Source of the DNA: Chionis minor
Taxonomy: Eukaryota; Chordata; Aves; Charadriiformes; Chionididae
NCBI GenBank assembly: GCA_013398295.1
Contig: VZSF01005687.1
Location: 849,550 to 913,549, forward strand
Length of the DNA stretch: 64,000 nucleotides
Direction of reading: 5' to 3'
Part shown: in pieces, positions 12,701 to 25,078 of the stretch
How positions within the stretch are numbered: position 1 is the stretch's first letter
How the letters are laid out: the number at the start of each line of letters is the position of its first letter
The notes under the pieces: model-generated
Database searches by the model: none
The model's input: only the letters and a program-made list of their open reading frames with translations
Told to the model about the DNA's origin: nothing
Position numbers and translations under genes: made by a program

Positions 12701-15700
12701 TTAATAGTTTCCAAACAGATGAAAAATTTACTGTTGTTCATGGGTCACAAAATCCAAGCACAGAAAGTAAAATAATTATTACCATTTTGAACAGTCCTGT
12801 CACATCACTGATAAATATTAAGACGCCATACAGACTTATTTGGTTGTATCAACAGAAACACCTTCTTTAGTAAAAGTGGACTACATATAACCTTCGCTTT
12901 GATTTATGTTAGAATTAACTTGCTCTTCCTTAGTTCAAATCCAGTGTTCAAAAGCTCTACTTCTGGAAGTTCAGAATTCAGTCAGTTCTAGGGACTGGAA
13001 TAAACCCCCAGGAAAAATGTTTTCCACCAACATAAACTTAAGCATAGGACTACCACTAGCAAAAAAAGCTCTCTGTGTGCCATCAAGATTCTTGGTGGCT
13101 TCTGGCTGTGCACTAATGCACAAGTTTTATCTAAAACTTCCTAATTCTTGCTCAACAACATTGGTATAAAAGCAATGCTAAACATATCAGCAAATAAATG
13201 GGAGTCCTACTTTTTAAGTCCACTCTACAGTTTTTGTACAATTAATTATACAACTCTAAGAATGGGTGTTTTCACAGATATTTTTCTTCTTTAATCAACA
13301 TATGGTATGTGCCTTTGAGTTTCATAACGTTGATTTCAGTCTTCCATAACTGAGAACAGTTCTGTCCTTACCACCATGCCAGAAAGGCAACAACAGCAAC
13401 AAAAGCATACAAAAATCACTCTGTAAAAGAATGTGATTGTAAGTTTTTCCCTTGGAAATAGATACAACTTTGGGATTCTTCCAGTTTTCTGTAGAATTTT
13501 AAAAGTTCACCTACTGGGAATCTTATACAAAATCTAAATAAAAAAGTGCCTTCAATACATGAAGATGTAATAACTGTGATGATAAATACTGTACACATAG
13601 TAGTCCATTATGAGAGTATCAGATTTACAAGAGTTTGTCATCAGAATGAAGTTTTGCTGAAGATTTTCCAATATTTTAAATGTGAGCTCCAGGTGCTTTG
13701 CTAATTTTAAACTTATTCCTGGAATTTGTAGCTCTTTGGATATTTTTTTATTGAAAGACAATTTATTCCAGGGTGGTTTTTTTTTTCTGAAAGAAATGTA
13801 TTTTCTTTTCTGTTCTTTTATCTTAAATTCATTCATGGAACTCTCATATAAAATCCGATTTCCAGTGTAACTTTGGTAATCCCAATGGGTATCCCTAAAC
13901 TTCTAAGATAACTGACCTCAGGGCAGAAGTCTGAGCACAAGTACACAATTGTCCATATAGCATAGCTGTTAACGTTATGTCCAGCCCATTAACACAGTTT
14001 TAGACCATGCCAAAAAGAACAGTAGTCTCCCAACCAAGGCTCAAGTGTGGTTTGTGGAATAATAGGAGCCGAGGTCTTGTTCCAGCAGACAGCAAGGGTG
14101 AGGCCATCTTGCTCTGTGGAGGTTGTCTGACGACAGTCTTGTCCTGCCTCTTGTGCTCAGAGGCAGAGAATGGGTCTTTCCCCATTTAATTTACCAGAAT
14201 AAGGGCAGCCAGTGAATCATCTGAGTTTCTAAATGTAAACAAGGATAGTCATATCTGCTGCAGAGGGCACCGGCACCTTACTCATCTTCTGGGAAGTTTA
14301 TGCAGGCTGAAAAGAAACCTGCAGTCTTTGAAGAGACAAATCTCCCCAGGCAAACCCTAAATGCCACCAGAAAGAAGGCATCTTAGGAGGCCTCAGCCAA
14401 CACTAAACATGCCAAAGCTACACATCACTTACGTGCTTATACACACTGTCTCCTGTGAAATGAGATCTTCAGCCCCGTGGATAACTATCGCCTTGGTCCA
14501 GTGCAGTTGGTCCACAGGCTGAATAGTGCTGGATGACATCAGTGATACACCATGGCAGGGTACACGCTGCCATGCTTGCCCAGTTCAGACCCCACCAGGG
14601 ACAGCTTGGCTCGTAGAAGCAAACTTTCACTTTGGAAAGACTCTCGAGTTTCACATGATTCTTGTGCCTGTGTACGTACTCCTGCTTGTAACAAAATGCC
14701 TCAAAATGGTCAGTTCAGGAGAAAACTAGAGCTTGTGTTTAAAAGATGTTGTTCACACAGCCTGAAAAGATATGTGTGCTTTCCCTAATATTAGTCCTTA
14801 ATCTGCTTCCAGGCCCTCTGAACCAGAAAAAAAAAAATTTATTGTCTTCTAGAACCGAAACCATGAGCCATTACACCAAGCTCCATGAATTACACAATAA
14901 TTTCCAAAAGGCAGAGCAATGCCTGTAGGCTGTTGGGGAAATCTGAGTGCTCATCTGGGACAAAACTAAAGGCTTTGTTTTACAAAGGAGGGGGCAGAGA
15001 GCAGGATGAGAGAGGAGCTCCCACCAAAATTTAACAGGAGTTGAGACGAAGTAATTCTGAACCCTTTGACATTCCCAGTTCATTTTAGTACCCAAAAACA
15101 CTTAATAAATCACAAGACCAGTGACAGAAAGGGAAGAAAGGGAAAACCTATCCCACATTGAACTGTAGTTTCTACTAATTTCTGTGTAGGAAAACTTACT
15201 AGTACTCATTTCTCCTGTGAGAAGAAAATTCCTTCTATTAAAACAAAAAGAAATCACACCTTTTTTGGCATTTACAGCTTAAAAAATTGATACTTCAGTC
15301 TCCACATTGTAGTTAGAAACAACGTGTCTGCTTCTCAAAACAAAGCAGGGAATCGGATTCTCACCAAATGCATTAGGATTAAAAGTATTCACACTAGAAC
15401 AAAGGCATGGGAGAGAACAGCTAATTCATCTGAGGATTATATTTAACATTCATTTCCCAGAAGGGAGATAAAAATAAAAGCTAAACCACTCTTTCATGCT
15501 GGCTTGGCCCATTTTATATCATTTACAAATGCCAAGTCCTGAGAAGTTACAACCAGTCCTTACGCTAGCTTTTGTGGCTGACACATGGAGTCTGCTCAAG
15601 AAAAAGAACATTTGCAATCTCAAAAGACTGATAAACCAACATCTGCTCCAGAAAACTTTACCTAGACTTATCAGGTGAAATCCTGGTATTTCTGGCCTTG

Positions 15701-16413
15701 TAAGAAAAAAATATAATATCCCTAAAGCTAGTTGTTCCCTGAACAGCTAGCCCAGGCAACCTTAAAAAGATATTTAGTAGTAGGCTAAGTTTTGATTTTT
15801 CTTCTCCTTGTTGGACCATTCAAGGACAAAGTCATGATATGACAGGATATTTGGGGACAATCTTAATGATTGATAAGTAGATTAAAAAGTGTCTTCCTTT
15901 CCTCCTCTAAACTTACCAAGCAGACTTCTACCAACCTTTCCTTTTCTCTCCTACAGAGCTGTTACAACATTACACTCAGATTCTGATCTTCTGATACAAA
16001 GCTCTTTCTCTGGCCTTTTAGCCAGCCATGATCAAACTTCTTTTCCTCCTCCCTCACCCTTTTTTTTTCAGAGGCTTTCCTGTCTGACTCAAACAGCTGT
16101 TTGTCCTTTACAGGCTCTGTCTTCCCACAGCTCACAGCTGCACTAACAGACTTTTCCAGCTATCTGCCCAGTCTCTGAGTCTTTCTTTTGGCTCTTCAGC
16201 AAATCCAGAATCTCCACCTGCATCTCCGGGTTATCCCCAACACTCAGAGTGGGATCTTGCTTTAATTTTACTGGCACCATTTTTTAATAGCAACACTTAC
16301 TCTTTTTTCTTTTTTTTTTTTTTCCCTTAACTTCACTGGAACAAAGGAAAAAGCTAAGACAAATATAAGAGGAAACAAGGATGTTTTACTATCAAACACA
16401 TGATGAATAGAAG
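9791..16413. other. Unique non-coding sequence, no gene seen
   Basis: About 6.6 kb in which I recognise no exon, RNA gene or repeat family. Open frames are at most about 94 codons and AT-driven. A T14 run at 16310-16323 lies near the right edge. Confidence 0.55.
16310..16323. repeat. Poly-T run (T14)
   Basis: Fourteen T after TCTTTTTTC. It sits about 90 bases before a CR1 scrap, without an obvious structural link. Confidence 0.85.
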
Positions 16414-16515
16414 TCATAGAATCACAGAAAGTAAAACTGGAAGAGGCCCAATGGCTATTTGGCCATGTTGTCTGTCCCTGCCAGTGCAGGACTGTTCCCC
16501 AAGGTTCTTTTAAGG
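16414..16515 (-). mobile_element. CR1 3'-end scrap, old subfamily
   Basis: The plus strand begins TCATAGAATCACAGAAAG, followed by 'aactggaagaggccc' and 'tgtccctgccagtgcaggactgttcccc'. This is the 3' terminal formula of older CR1 subfamilies (mirror strand). Only about 100 bases survive, and no coding part is retained. It lies close to the larger copy starting at 16887 but reads as a separate terminus. Confidence 0.7.
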
Positions 16516-16886
16516 GCAATAAAGAATGCAGAATTAATAATTATTTGACCTTTTACTGTTGTTCACAATGATGTTACTGTATTACTTTCCAGCTTATTTT
16601 TTCTTGTGTTCAGCTGTGTGTATATGTACACCAAACTGGCTCCACCACTTCCCTTTTCACTGCCACCCAGAAATGTTGCCTCCCTCTGTAACAACACTGA
16701 TCTTTAACACCTGGCCCCAGACATTCTAGAGCGTGAAATTCTCTTCTCTTCTCTGATCTGGACTTGATTTGTCTACTAAAAGAGAAATACAGGCTTCACA
16801 TTCTATAACCTGAGTCATTTATAAAGCAACGGTGCTAAATTAAAGGAGACCTCCTCGCCCTTCCGTTGCCAAGATCTTCCTCCTCT
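16516..16886. other. Unique spacer between two CR1 ends
   Basis: About 370 bases without recognised feature; it includes short pyrimidine runs around 16740-16760. Confidence 0.5.
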
Positions 16887-17135
16887 TAGAACCACAGAGT
16901 CAGGGAAAAGCCACGGCTGGAAGGGACATCTGGATATCAACTGATCCAACCTCCCACCCCGGTCAGGGGCAGGTCTAAACAGCATCAGGCTGTTCAGTTG
17001 AGCTCCAAGGATGGAGGGTTAATGAACTGCTCTGGCAAGTTGTTCCATCATCCCACTACCCTCATCGGGGGGAATTTTTTTCTTTCTATTTAATTGCAAT
17101 TTCCCGTCTAGGAGCAGCAAGACCAGGTCTGCTCC
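16887..17135 (-). mobile_element. Old CR1, 3' terminal part
   Basis: The plus strand reads TAGAACCACAGAGTCAGGG, then 'ggctggaagggacatctggatatcaactgatccaacc', the mirror of a CR1 3' end, followed by the 3'UTR-like segment. Similarity ends near 17135. It is separated by about 300 bases of foreign-looking sequence from the matching ORF2 part that resumes near 17430, so both are likely one interrupted element. Confidence 0.75.
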
Positions 17136-17429
17136 CTGAGGAAAAGCAAACCAGCAGGGTGGGCAGAATAGGACTGGTCAACTGGCAGTTTCAGACAAGA
17201 CAGGATAGTGAATCTCCTCCAGAGTCAAGCTGGGACAGTAGGAGACAGTATTATACCTACAGCATAGCTCAGGCAAAGCCTGAGGTCCCAGACATGACCT
17301 TAAATGAAGTTCCTGGGCATGCTGTGTGGGTGGACGCCTCAGTAAAGCTGGTTAGGGCTGTTAAGACATATTAGTGCATTCACAATGCTGCCATTTCCTT
17401 TGCTGCTACCTGCATCCACTGGTTCTCTT
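17136..17429. other. Segment interrupting the old CR1
   Basis: About 290 bases that do not match the CR1 formula on either side. They may be a later insertion, a rearranged piece or a diverged subfamily-specific 3' region. I recognise no terminal repeats or target-site duplication that would identify an inserted element. Confidence 0.35.
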
Positions 17430-18745
17430 CCTTTCGCTCTGAACCTCTGAGCAGAGTCTATCTTCATGTTTTCTATAAGCAATCACTCATTAGGTAGTCA
17501 AGGGCACTGATTAGTCTTCCTTTCTCAGGCAAAACCCAGCTTCCTCAGCATTTCATACAGTATGTGCTCCAGACCTCAACCATTCTGGTGGACCTCCACT
17601 GGTCTTTCTTCTGTATGTCAATATCTTTCTTGTCAAGTCTTTGCCTAGTCACAAACGGGACAGAGTACTCCAGATGTGGTCTCACAAAGAGAAGAATCCC
17701 TCAAACTGCTGGCTATCTTTTTGCTAATGCAGTCCAGTATGCACCTGTCCTTCATTGCTGCAAGGGAACATTTTGACTGATGTTTAAATTGTCCTTCTAG
17801 ACCCTCCCAGACCTTTTCTGCAAAGCTGCTTTCTATCCAGTCAGCACCTAGCCCTTTTTGCATGTTTTTATTGTATTTCAGGTGCAGGACCCTGTGCTTC
17901 CTTTGTTGAACTTCGTAAGGTTTCCATTAGCACATTTATCAGGCCTCTCAAGGTCCTTCTGAATGGCAGCCATGCCCTGCAGTGTATTGGTTATAGCACC
18001 AATTGGTGTTGTCAATAAAGCTGACAAGGATGCATTTCATTGCACCACCCAGACGTTAATGAAGACATTGAACAGCAGTGAACCCGGTATTGAAGCCTGA
18101 AGAGTGGCACTCATACCCAGTCCTCATCTGAATTTCAAACAGCTGATCACTGCACTTTGGGTCCAGTAATCCTCTTGCCCCACAGTCCAACTATCATGTC
18201 CATATCTCTCAATTCTGCCTACACAGTTGCTATGAGAGAACATGTTGAAAGCCTCAATAAAGTCAAGGAGAAAAATATCCTCAACCCTTCTTTCATTCTT
18301 CAAGTCATCTCCTTACGAAAGGTAATCTTGATGGTTGGGCATGATTTGCTCCTGGAAAATCCATCCTGGCAGTCCCCAAACACCTCTTGTGCTTCATGGC
18401 ACTGGAATTGGCATTCAGGACGAAACAGCCTGTAACCTTCCCAGGATTTGAGACTAAGCTGACAAGACCCTTCTTGACCTTCTAAAAGGTGTGCCTGATA
18501 ATGCCTTTTTCCAGTTGTCAGGAAACTCCCACAGTTCCATGACCTTTCAAAGATGATAGATGAATTTCATTATTACAACAGCCTACTCCTTCAGGCACCC
18601 CCAAGTGGACATTAACCTGGCCCAGACACTTGTGTATGTGCAGTTTGCTGAAGTGGTCCCTCAGTCTTCATCTACCATGCGTGGTAATTCAGTCACTCAG
18701 AAGGGACCAGGAGGACCCTAGTGGACTTTCACCCAGACAGCTTTT
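17430..18745 (-). mobile_element. Old CR1, degenerate ORF2 reverse transcriptase
   Basis: Minus-strand CR1 ORF2, read from its C-terminal end at the left. Landmarks are the 'cctctgagcagagtcta' segment, the 'cagcttcctcagcatttcatacagtatgtgctccagacc' segment, 'tgttgaacttc' and 'ggtccttctgaatggcagc'. The catalytic box is at 18008-18019 and reads Phe-Ile-Asp-Asn, so the second catalytic aspartate is lost. Upstream RT sequence continues to 'cttgtgtatgtgcagtttgctgaagtg' near 18660 and fades by 18745. Open frames are only 60-92 codons, so the coding sequence is thoroughly broken. Divergence makes this one of the oldest copies in the window. Confidence 0.85.
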
Positions 18746-19440
18746 TTCAATTCAGTTTCCAGCTTCTTTTCTCACAAGACATGTTCTTCCACATAATTTA
18801 GTTAACAATACAGGTAATAACCGTTTCTGGGGACACATAGTCCTTGTGCCTGTGCAGGACCAGGTACCATGGGCAAGACTAGGGCTTCTACATAAACTAT
18901 AAGGCCGGTTCTTGCACACAAGCCCTATCTTTACCTATTTGATTATTTTAGTTTCAGATGTTATTCTAAACTGTCGGCAGTTTCACAGCTAAATCACACA
19001 GTCGTAATGGGCCTTCATTTGAAGAGAACTCTCAGGGAGCAAAAAGAAAGGTATTCCTTTCCTGGTAGCTATAATTAAGACTGTAATTGCCCTCAGTATT
19101 CTTATCCAAAGTTACTCAAACACTTCATTATAATTTTCCTGCAGTTTCTTAGCTAAGAACTAACAAACCACTATTTCACTCAGGTAAGCATATGCATGTA
19201 GCAGCATTAAAAAGTTGTCTGTTCTATATCCTATTTTGTGCTGTGCTCTCTGTAACTATTTCAAAACCCTATACCAGGAGGAGAGGCTCCCAGGATTTGT
19301 TATTGCTTGGATTCAGAAAGCATCAGCCCTTCTACCTGACTCAGTTCCTGACACAGGCAGAATCATACATACCTCCCATGTCAGGTCCCTGTCACCATCA
19401 TGTACACTGAAACATTTTTTTTTGCTCTTTCTTCCTCTGC
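18746..19440. other. Unique spacer between two CR1 copies
   Basis: About 700 bases. The first 130 may still be eroded CR1; the rest is unrecognised. The right end carries the ATG at 19400 that happens to open into the following CR1 frame. Confidence 0.5.
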
Positions 19441-20149
19441 TGCTTGGGCAGAGGGAAACCATATGAAATTCAACAAAGGCAAGTGTAGGGTCCTGCACCT
19501 GGGGAGGAATAACCCCATGCACCAGGACAGGTTGGGGGCTGACCTGCTGGAGAGCAGCTCTGCAGAGAGGGACCTGGGAGTCCTGGTGGACAACAGGATG
19601 ACCATGAGCCAGCACTGTGCCCTTGTGGCCAAGAAGGCCAATGGCATCCAGGGGTGCATCAACAGGCGTGTGGCCAGCAGGTCGAGGGAGGTCATCCTCT
19701 CCCTCTACTCTGCCCTGGTGAGGCCGCAACTCAAGTACTGTGTCCAGTTCTGGGGTCCCCAGTTTAGGAAGGACAGGGAACTGCTGGAGAGGGCTACAAA
19801 GATGATTAGGGGGCTGGAACATCTTTCTTATGAGGAAAGGCTGAGGGACTTGGGTCTTTTTAGTCTGCAGAAGAGAAGACTGAGGGGAGATCTCATCAGT
19901 GCTTACAAATACTTAAAGGGAGGGTGCCAGGAGGAGGGGGCCAGTCTTTTTTCAGTGGTGCCCAGTGGTAGGACAAGAGGCAATGGGTACAAACTTGAAT
20001 ATAGGAAGTTTCATCTCAACATGAAGAGGAACTTCTTAACTTTGAGGGCGGGACAGCACTGGAACAGGCTGCCCAGAGAGGTGGTGGAGTCTCCAACTCT
20101 GGAGACATTCCAAACCCGCCCGGACACCATCCTGTGCAACCTGCTGTAG
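19400..20149 (+). pseudogene. Truncated CR1 ORF2 C-terminal frame (249 codons)
   Basis: The open frame starts at an ATG about 40 bases upstream of the CR1 junction. Its first dozen or so residues come from flanking DNA and the rest is the C-terminal part of the CR1 ORF2 protein (post-catalytic region). The reverse transcriptase YxDD box and the endonuclease domain are absent, so no retrotransposition activity is expected. The hydrophobic, small-residue N-terminus ([12 protein letters not shown]) superficially resembles a signal peptide, but it is a chance extension into the flank. I see no promoter and do not claim expression. Confidence 0.85.
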
Positions 20150-20229
20150 GTGGACCTGCTCTGGCAGGGGGGTTGGACCAGATGATCTCTAGAGGTCCCT
20201 TCCAACCCCTAACATTCTGTGATTCTGTA
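19441..20229 (+). mobile_element. CR1 LINE, 5'-truncated, best preserved copy
   Basis: Plus-strand CR1 that starts inside ORF2, after the catalytic box, and ends in the 3' tail CATTCTGTGATTCTGTA. The body carries all expected C-terminal ORF2 landmarks in one uninterrupted frame: [64 protein letters not shown] and [16 protein letters not shown]. The frame closes at the TAG at 20147-20149, followed by about 80 bases of 3'UTR. Lack of frame breaks and the clean tail suggest it is the youngest copy here. Without the catalytic domain and 5' region it cannot be autonomous. Confidence 0.95.
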
Positions 20230-23200
20230 ATGCTACTGCCATTATTATTGGCACATAGTAGAGGAACTGTGGGGATGCCAGGATATCAAAATGTGTTGCC
20301 ATCATGCTGGGATATGATAAATAAAGACCTGAAGCCAATTCTTCTATAAATAGATAAACTCCATACTCCTACAAAGCTCTGAGTGCAAGGTAACTTTACA
20401 CTGTGTTTTCCCAGATTCACTGCAACATTAATTATTTTGGATAATACAGGAGTTGAATAGTATTTACTACACTATTATTTTCCCATTCATAAATTGTATG
20501 ATTTTCAATGCCGCGAAAGTAAACACAGAAATCACAGAAATAAAACCGGTCATGATTTTTATGGGTGTAGTGTAATTAAATGCATTTTTGACACAAAAAG
20601 AGAAGAAATGTCACTGCAGATAATCACTGTGGCACATCATGATCACATCCATTTATTTCCTCTCTGGAACATACAAGAGCAACCTCAAACTCATTGTCAC
20701 ACTCAATGTCTTTTTTTGTCTCCAAGGAATCTCAGAGAACTACTTCGATACAAAAAAATCACAGCATAAGAAATCAGAATTAAAACCAAAGAGAGATATG
20801 AGAAATTGACTTAAACACAAATTTAAAAGTTATAGAAGTATGATTTTAAGGGCGTATATTGGAAGGGAGAAGGGCCTACATAAGATTCAGGGAAGTTTCA
20901 GTCCAGAGACTACTGGTATAATGAAAGTTTAACATCTGAAAAGTAACTTTTACAAACTTTGAGGCTTTCCCCCAAAAACTGAGAATCTACACTGAGATCA
21001 ATGCAAGACCTGTCACCCCAGTAAGCTAGATGAACTTCATAAAACTTAAGAAGCTTGATATTGTATGCTAGATCTGGTAGTGGTAAACGTTGCCTTTCTG
21101 TCAGCAGAAATAGATGCATTTGCTAACAAACAAACAAAAAAATCCCCAATTTTTACAAATCTAAAGGATTTAATAGACAAACACCTCTTGAGACCTTCAG
21201 GTTCTTGGCTTTTTTACTCAGGACTTGCCAAGACATCATCTTTAGTGACAGTTTTGTCTGTGTACAAACAGAATAGAAATTCAACCTGGACCTCAAAATT
21301 GGGCCCTGCTGTTTTACTTTTTGCCGATCCGTTGGAACATGACGTTTTTCCACTGGTTTTGCCAGAGCAGTGGGAATTCCGTTTCATACTTAAGCAATGG
21401 AAAACTCTTTCTATCCCCGTTAGGTACAGCGGGCCTCAAAATTTTAATGAGTAAATCAAAAATTCTTATTCTAACAGGCACGGAGCTCAAAACTTTTCAT
21501 TGATTTGTCCAGGAGCATTTTATTGTAGCTACTTGCAATGTTCCTATGAAAGGTACTCAATATGTATTTTTGCCTTGCCAAGACTTTTTTTTTTTTCCCC
21601 CCACATAGTTCATTAAAAAGAGCCATCAAGCAGAGGTTTTCATGATCTACATTTATCTGGTAAAAAAAGGGCTGAGGAAATGGTTCATCAATAATGATGA
21701 ATCAAAACACCCTCTTTAAAAAAACTGAATGCTGTTCATGACAGACCTAAATTCATTAGCACTTCCAAACCATAGCCTTAAAGTTTTTATATATGTCATT
21801 TGTTTGGTAATTTTTCCCACATGTTTGCTACCTTCCATGTCAAAAAATGTTGCCCCATACACATTCTTTCTGTCCTGCTTCTAGTTGTTAAAATGCACCC
21901 TGTAGTAGAGCTTCTTTTCATAGCTACTGAGAGTAGATCCACTTTATACATTTTCGTAAAAATAATAAGACTTCCCAGGCAGGGTCTTCAGATGGTTCTA
22001 ATCAGCATCACTCCAAAGAGTTCAAGAGACTGTACTAATACAGACCAGCTGAGGATCTGGCCCCCTTTATGTTAGAAGAGAATTAAACCAATTTTTCTTG
22101 GTCTTTCTTTGGCTCTCTAATATGTGAAAAAAACGATGATATTCACTCTGTGTGAAATTCATCCCCCCTCAAAAGCAGTTTATGCCAACCTATGCACCAA
22201 TGTAGTATGTCTTAAGGAATTTATATTCTCATAAGCAAAGCTTGCTTTATTCTATATCCTAGTGAATCCCTTCACAAGTGTAGAAAGCTGATCCCAAAAG
22301 GAAAAGCCAAAATTCCTGAGTTTTGATGGGGAGTTATAAAAGTATTGGTGGTGCCACTGACCTTTCCAAATTCATTCTCTAGCTCCATATTAGTAAACAC
22401 AGTAGACTGGAAGATTCCTGCTGCCAACTGAATGTAAAGCCACAGCAGGGTATGTCAGAAGGCTGTGTTTTGAGTATGCAACTGCAAGCTTTGTCCTTGC
22501 TTGGAGCAGGTCATCAACCATGTGATAGAAGTGTGTCCATGGGCCTAAGCCTCACTGTGAGGTACAGTGTATTCAGCATTAACATCAATGGGAGTCACCT
22601 TTTCTGGGTCAGACCTAGTTCGTGTCCCAACACCTTGGAGTGCAAGTAGAATAAAATTATATTTGCCTACCACATACAAAGACACATATAGAGTTATCCA
22701 TGATCCTACTGTGTTTTTACAGAATGGGTGCGTAAGGTCCCAGCCCAATAAAACATTCAAGCCCTAGACTAATTTTCAGAATACGAGCACTCGGTGAGAC
22801 TATATGCTTGTTTTCAATGAAGTGCAAGATTAAGCAGTTTACTGGACTGGGGTCTCAAATCATCATACGCTGGCTATATTCCAGACTAAGGCACAGCCAC
22901 CACATTTCGCCTATATAAAATTCTATTGCCATTCCTTATTTCCCTTCCTCTGAATAAATAACAGGTTAAGTGATTGGGGTAAAGCAGTTCTTCTGCACAG
23001 ATGACTCCATCCTGGTAATTGTAAAAGAATCTTTACGCATCTCAGCTGGAAAGCTTTGCAAGCATATGTTGCTATATTCAACTGGCAACATAATATAGTA
23101 AGCATATATGTGAGGAAAGGGAAAGGACAAGTGGGTCTCCCAGATGGTAGAACAATTTTGTTTCTTTTTAAGGAACTCAAAGAAGAGCTGCCAAGTTCCA

Positions 23201-24482
23201 GCCACAGAGCTGAAGTAGCTTTGTTCATTGCTGGAAAAAAAAAAAAATTATATTGGACAGCTGAAAGTACAGTGGTTGCTTTCTCTGTCTTTTCCTGCCC
23301 ATCCCTCCTTGTCCACAAGTGCTTTCTGACTTCAAAGAATGAGTCTCTCTATCGATGTAGCCCTTCTCTTCTGGTTCCTCAATACCAAAAGAAAGAACCT
23401 CTACTAATTGCTGCAATCCTGATAAGATCACTTGTGTTCCTTCTCTAGCAGACTATTCCACATTGTGCTGATAAGCAATGTGATTGAGAGGGACTTATTA
23501 GTGAGTAATGCCTTCACGCCACACTACGAAGACGCTGTATGTGGGCAAGGCTGTTGCATATTGAACATGGACCACTGATTTGTGGTTCTTTGTTCTTCTC
23601 TACCCTGTCACTAGGGTATCTTTTCTCCATCATTGTTTCTTCTTCAAATTCCCTATCCCTGCTGCTCCATGATTAAGTAGGCTGTGCGCATATCAAGTCT
23701 TCCAATGAAAATGAACAAGGTGTTATTAAGATTCCCTGTCTGCAGCAGTGCTCGCAGCCCTTGTGCACTCCTTTTCTTCTGATTTGCCAGTGGGAATTTC
23801 TGTGTGAGCTGGTCAAACAGATTTTGGTGCTTAGGAAACATCAGAGACTTCGGAAGAAGGAATTCAGAAACAAAGGATGAAGAACAGGGAAGTTGAGCGG
23901 GACATGCTTTTAAAAAGGAGACAAGAAAAGTATGAGGAGATGAGGAGAGGCAGTAGCAAGGAATAAAGAGAGGAGCAGACTGAAAAGAAAATGCAAAGAA
24001 CTATCTGCCAGACTCAGGGGTTTTTAGAATGATTCAGTCATGCTGTCCATCAGCACAGAAAAGTAACACAGTGAAGGGAGAGGTGTGGAGAGGCCAAAAT
24101 GATCTTCAGGATCGGGGCAGAACATTTGAAAAGCTGGGAAAAGCTTGATGTAACATCTCTGAAGAGCCCTTTTTAGGGAGAATCTTCATTTCAAGCAGGA
24201 TCTTCAACATCTCTGCTGACACCAAGAGAAAGATGCTCACCTCCTTTTCCTGATATCAAAATCTAGTAATGGTCTACTAATGGAAAAGATAAGGAAGGCT
24301 GGTGTAACTCTATTATTGCTGTAACACGGACATATTAGGCCAAGACAGAACAGAGCTGGCTGTGAGTCACTTCCTGGTGGTATCTGAGTACTAGTCCCAG
24401 CTGAAATAAGGACTAAAGAGGCGTATGACCAGGAAAAGAAACAAACCAAAAGTTTAACTAAACAACTTAGTACCTCAGGGGG

Positions 24483-24500
24483 AAAAAAAAAAAAAAAAAA
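24483..24500. repeat. Poly-A run (A18)
   Basis: Eighteen A bases flanked by GGG and GGAAAGAGAAAG. A homopolymer in a purine-rich patch. Confidence 0.9.
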
Positions 24501-25064
24501 GGAAAGAGAAAGAAAGATCTTGGTTGGAGTTCAGGGTAAGAGTTCATGTGGTTCTTACTGTAACTGAGCCATTTCACACAAACCATCTGCAACTGTTCTA
24601 ATGGTCTCCTTATACTTTGTCATTAAAATATCTTCAAGTGAGTCAAAATCCAACTTTTTTCTTCAGGTATATTGCACTCTTTTGGACAAAAATCTCTTAA
24701 ATCTTTTCCCACCCATTCATTCCTATTTTTATAGCCAAGGGAACGAAGCCTTTGGATGGATGTTCAAGAGCTAGATTGACAAAGTAACTTAAGCACTACT
24801 AAAGCAGTATAATACACATCCCTGCTGGTGAGCAGGATCATCAACCACAAGCTAAAAGTCTAGGCTTCTTACATAATGATTTAGGTAGTTCCAGATAGTA
24901 ATGAACAGGGAGCGCTTGAGGGAAAATATCTCATGCAGGTAGCAAGAAATGCTAGCATGGTATTTAAATCAGGGAGAGAAAGGAAGTAAACCTATGCCTT
25001 CCAGGGACTAGAAGAGTGCGCTAGCCACTGAGCATTGTAGTAAAGAGAAAAACAAACCAGAACT

Positions 25065-25078
25065 AAAAAAAAAAAAAA
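25065..25078. repeat. Poly-A run (A14)
   Basis: Fourteen A bases followed by GAAAGGAGGAG, another purine-rich patch. Confidence 0.9.

Noticed and set aside
19313..19822. 169-codon minus-strand open frame
   Set aside because: It is the antisense shadow of the plus-strand CR1 ORF2; its sequence is explained entirely by CR1 codon content and flanking DNA.
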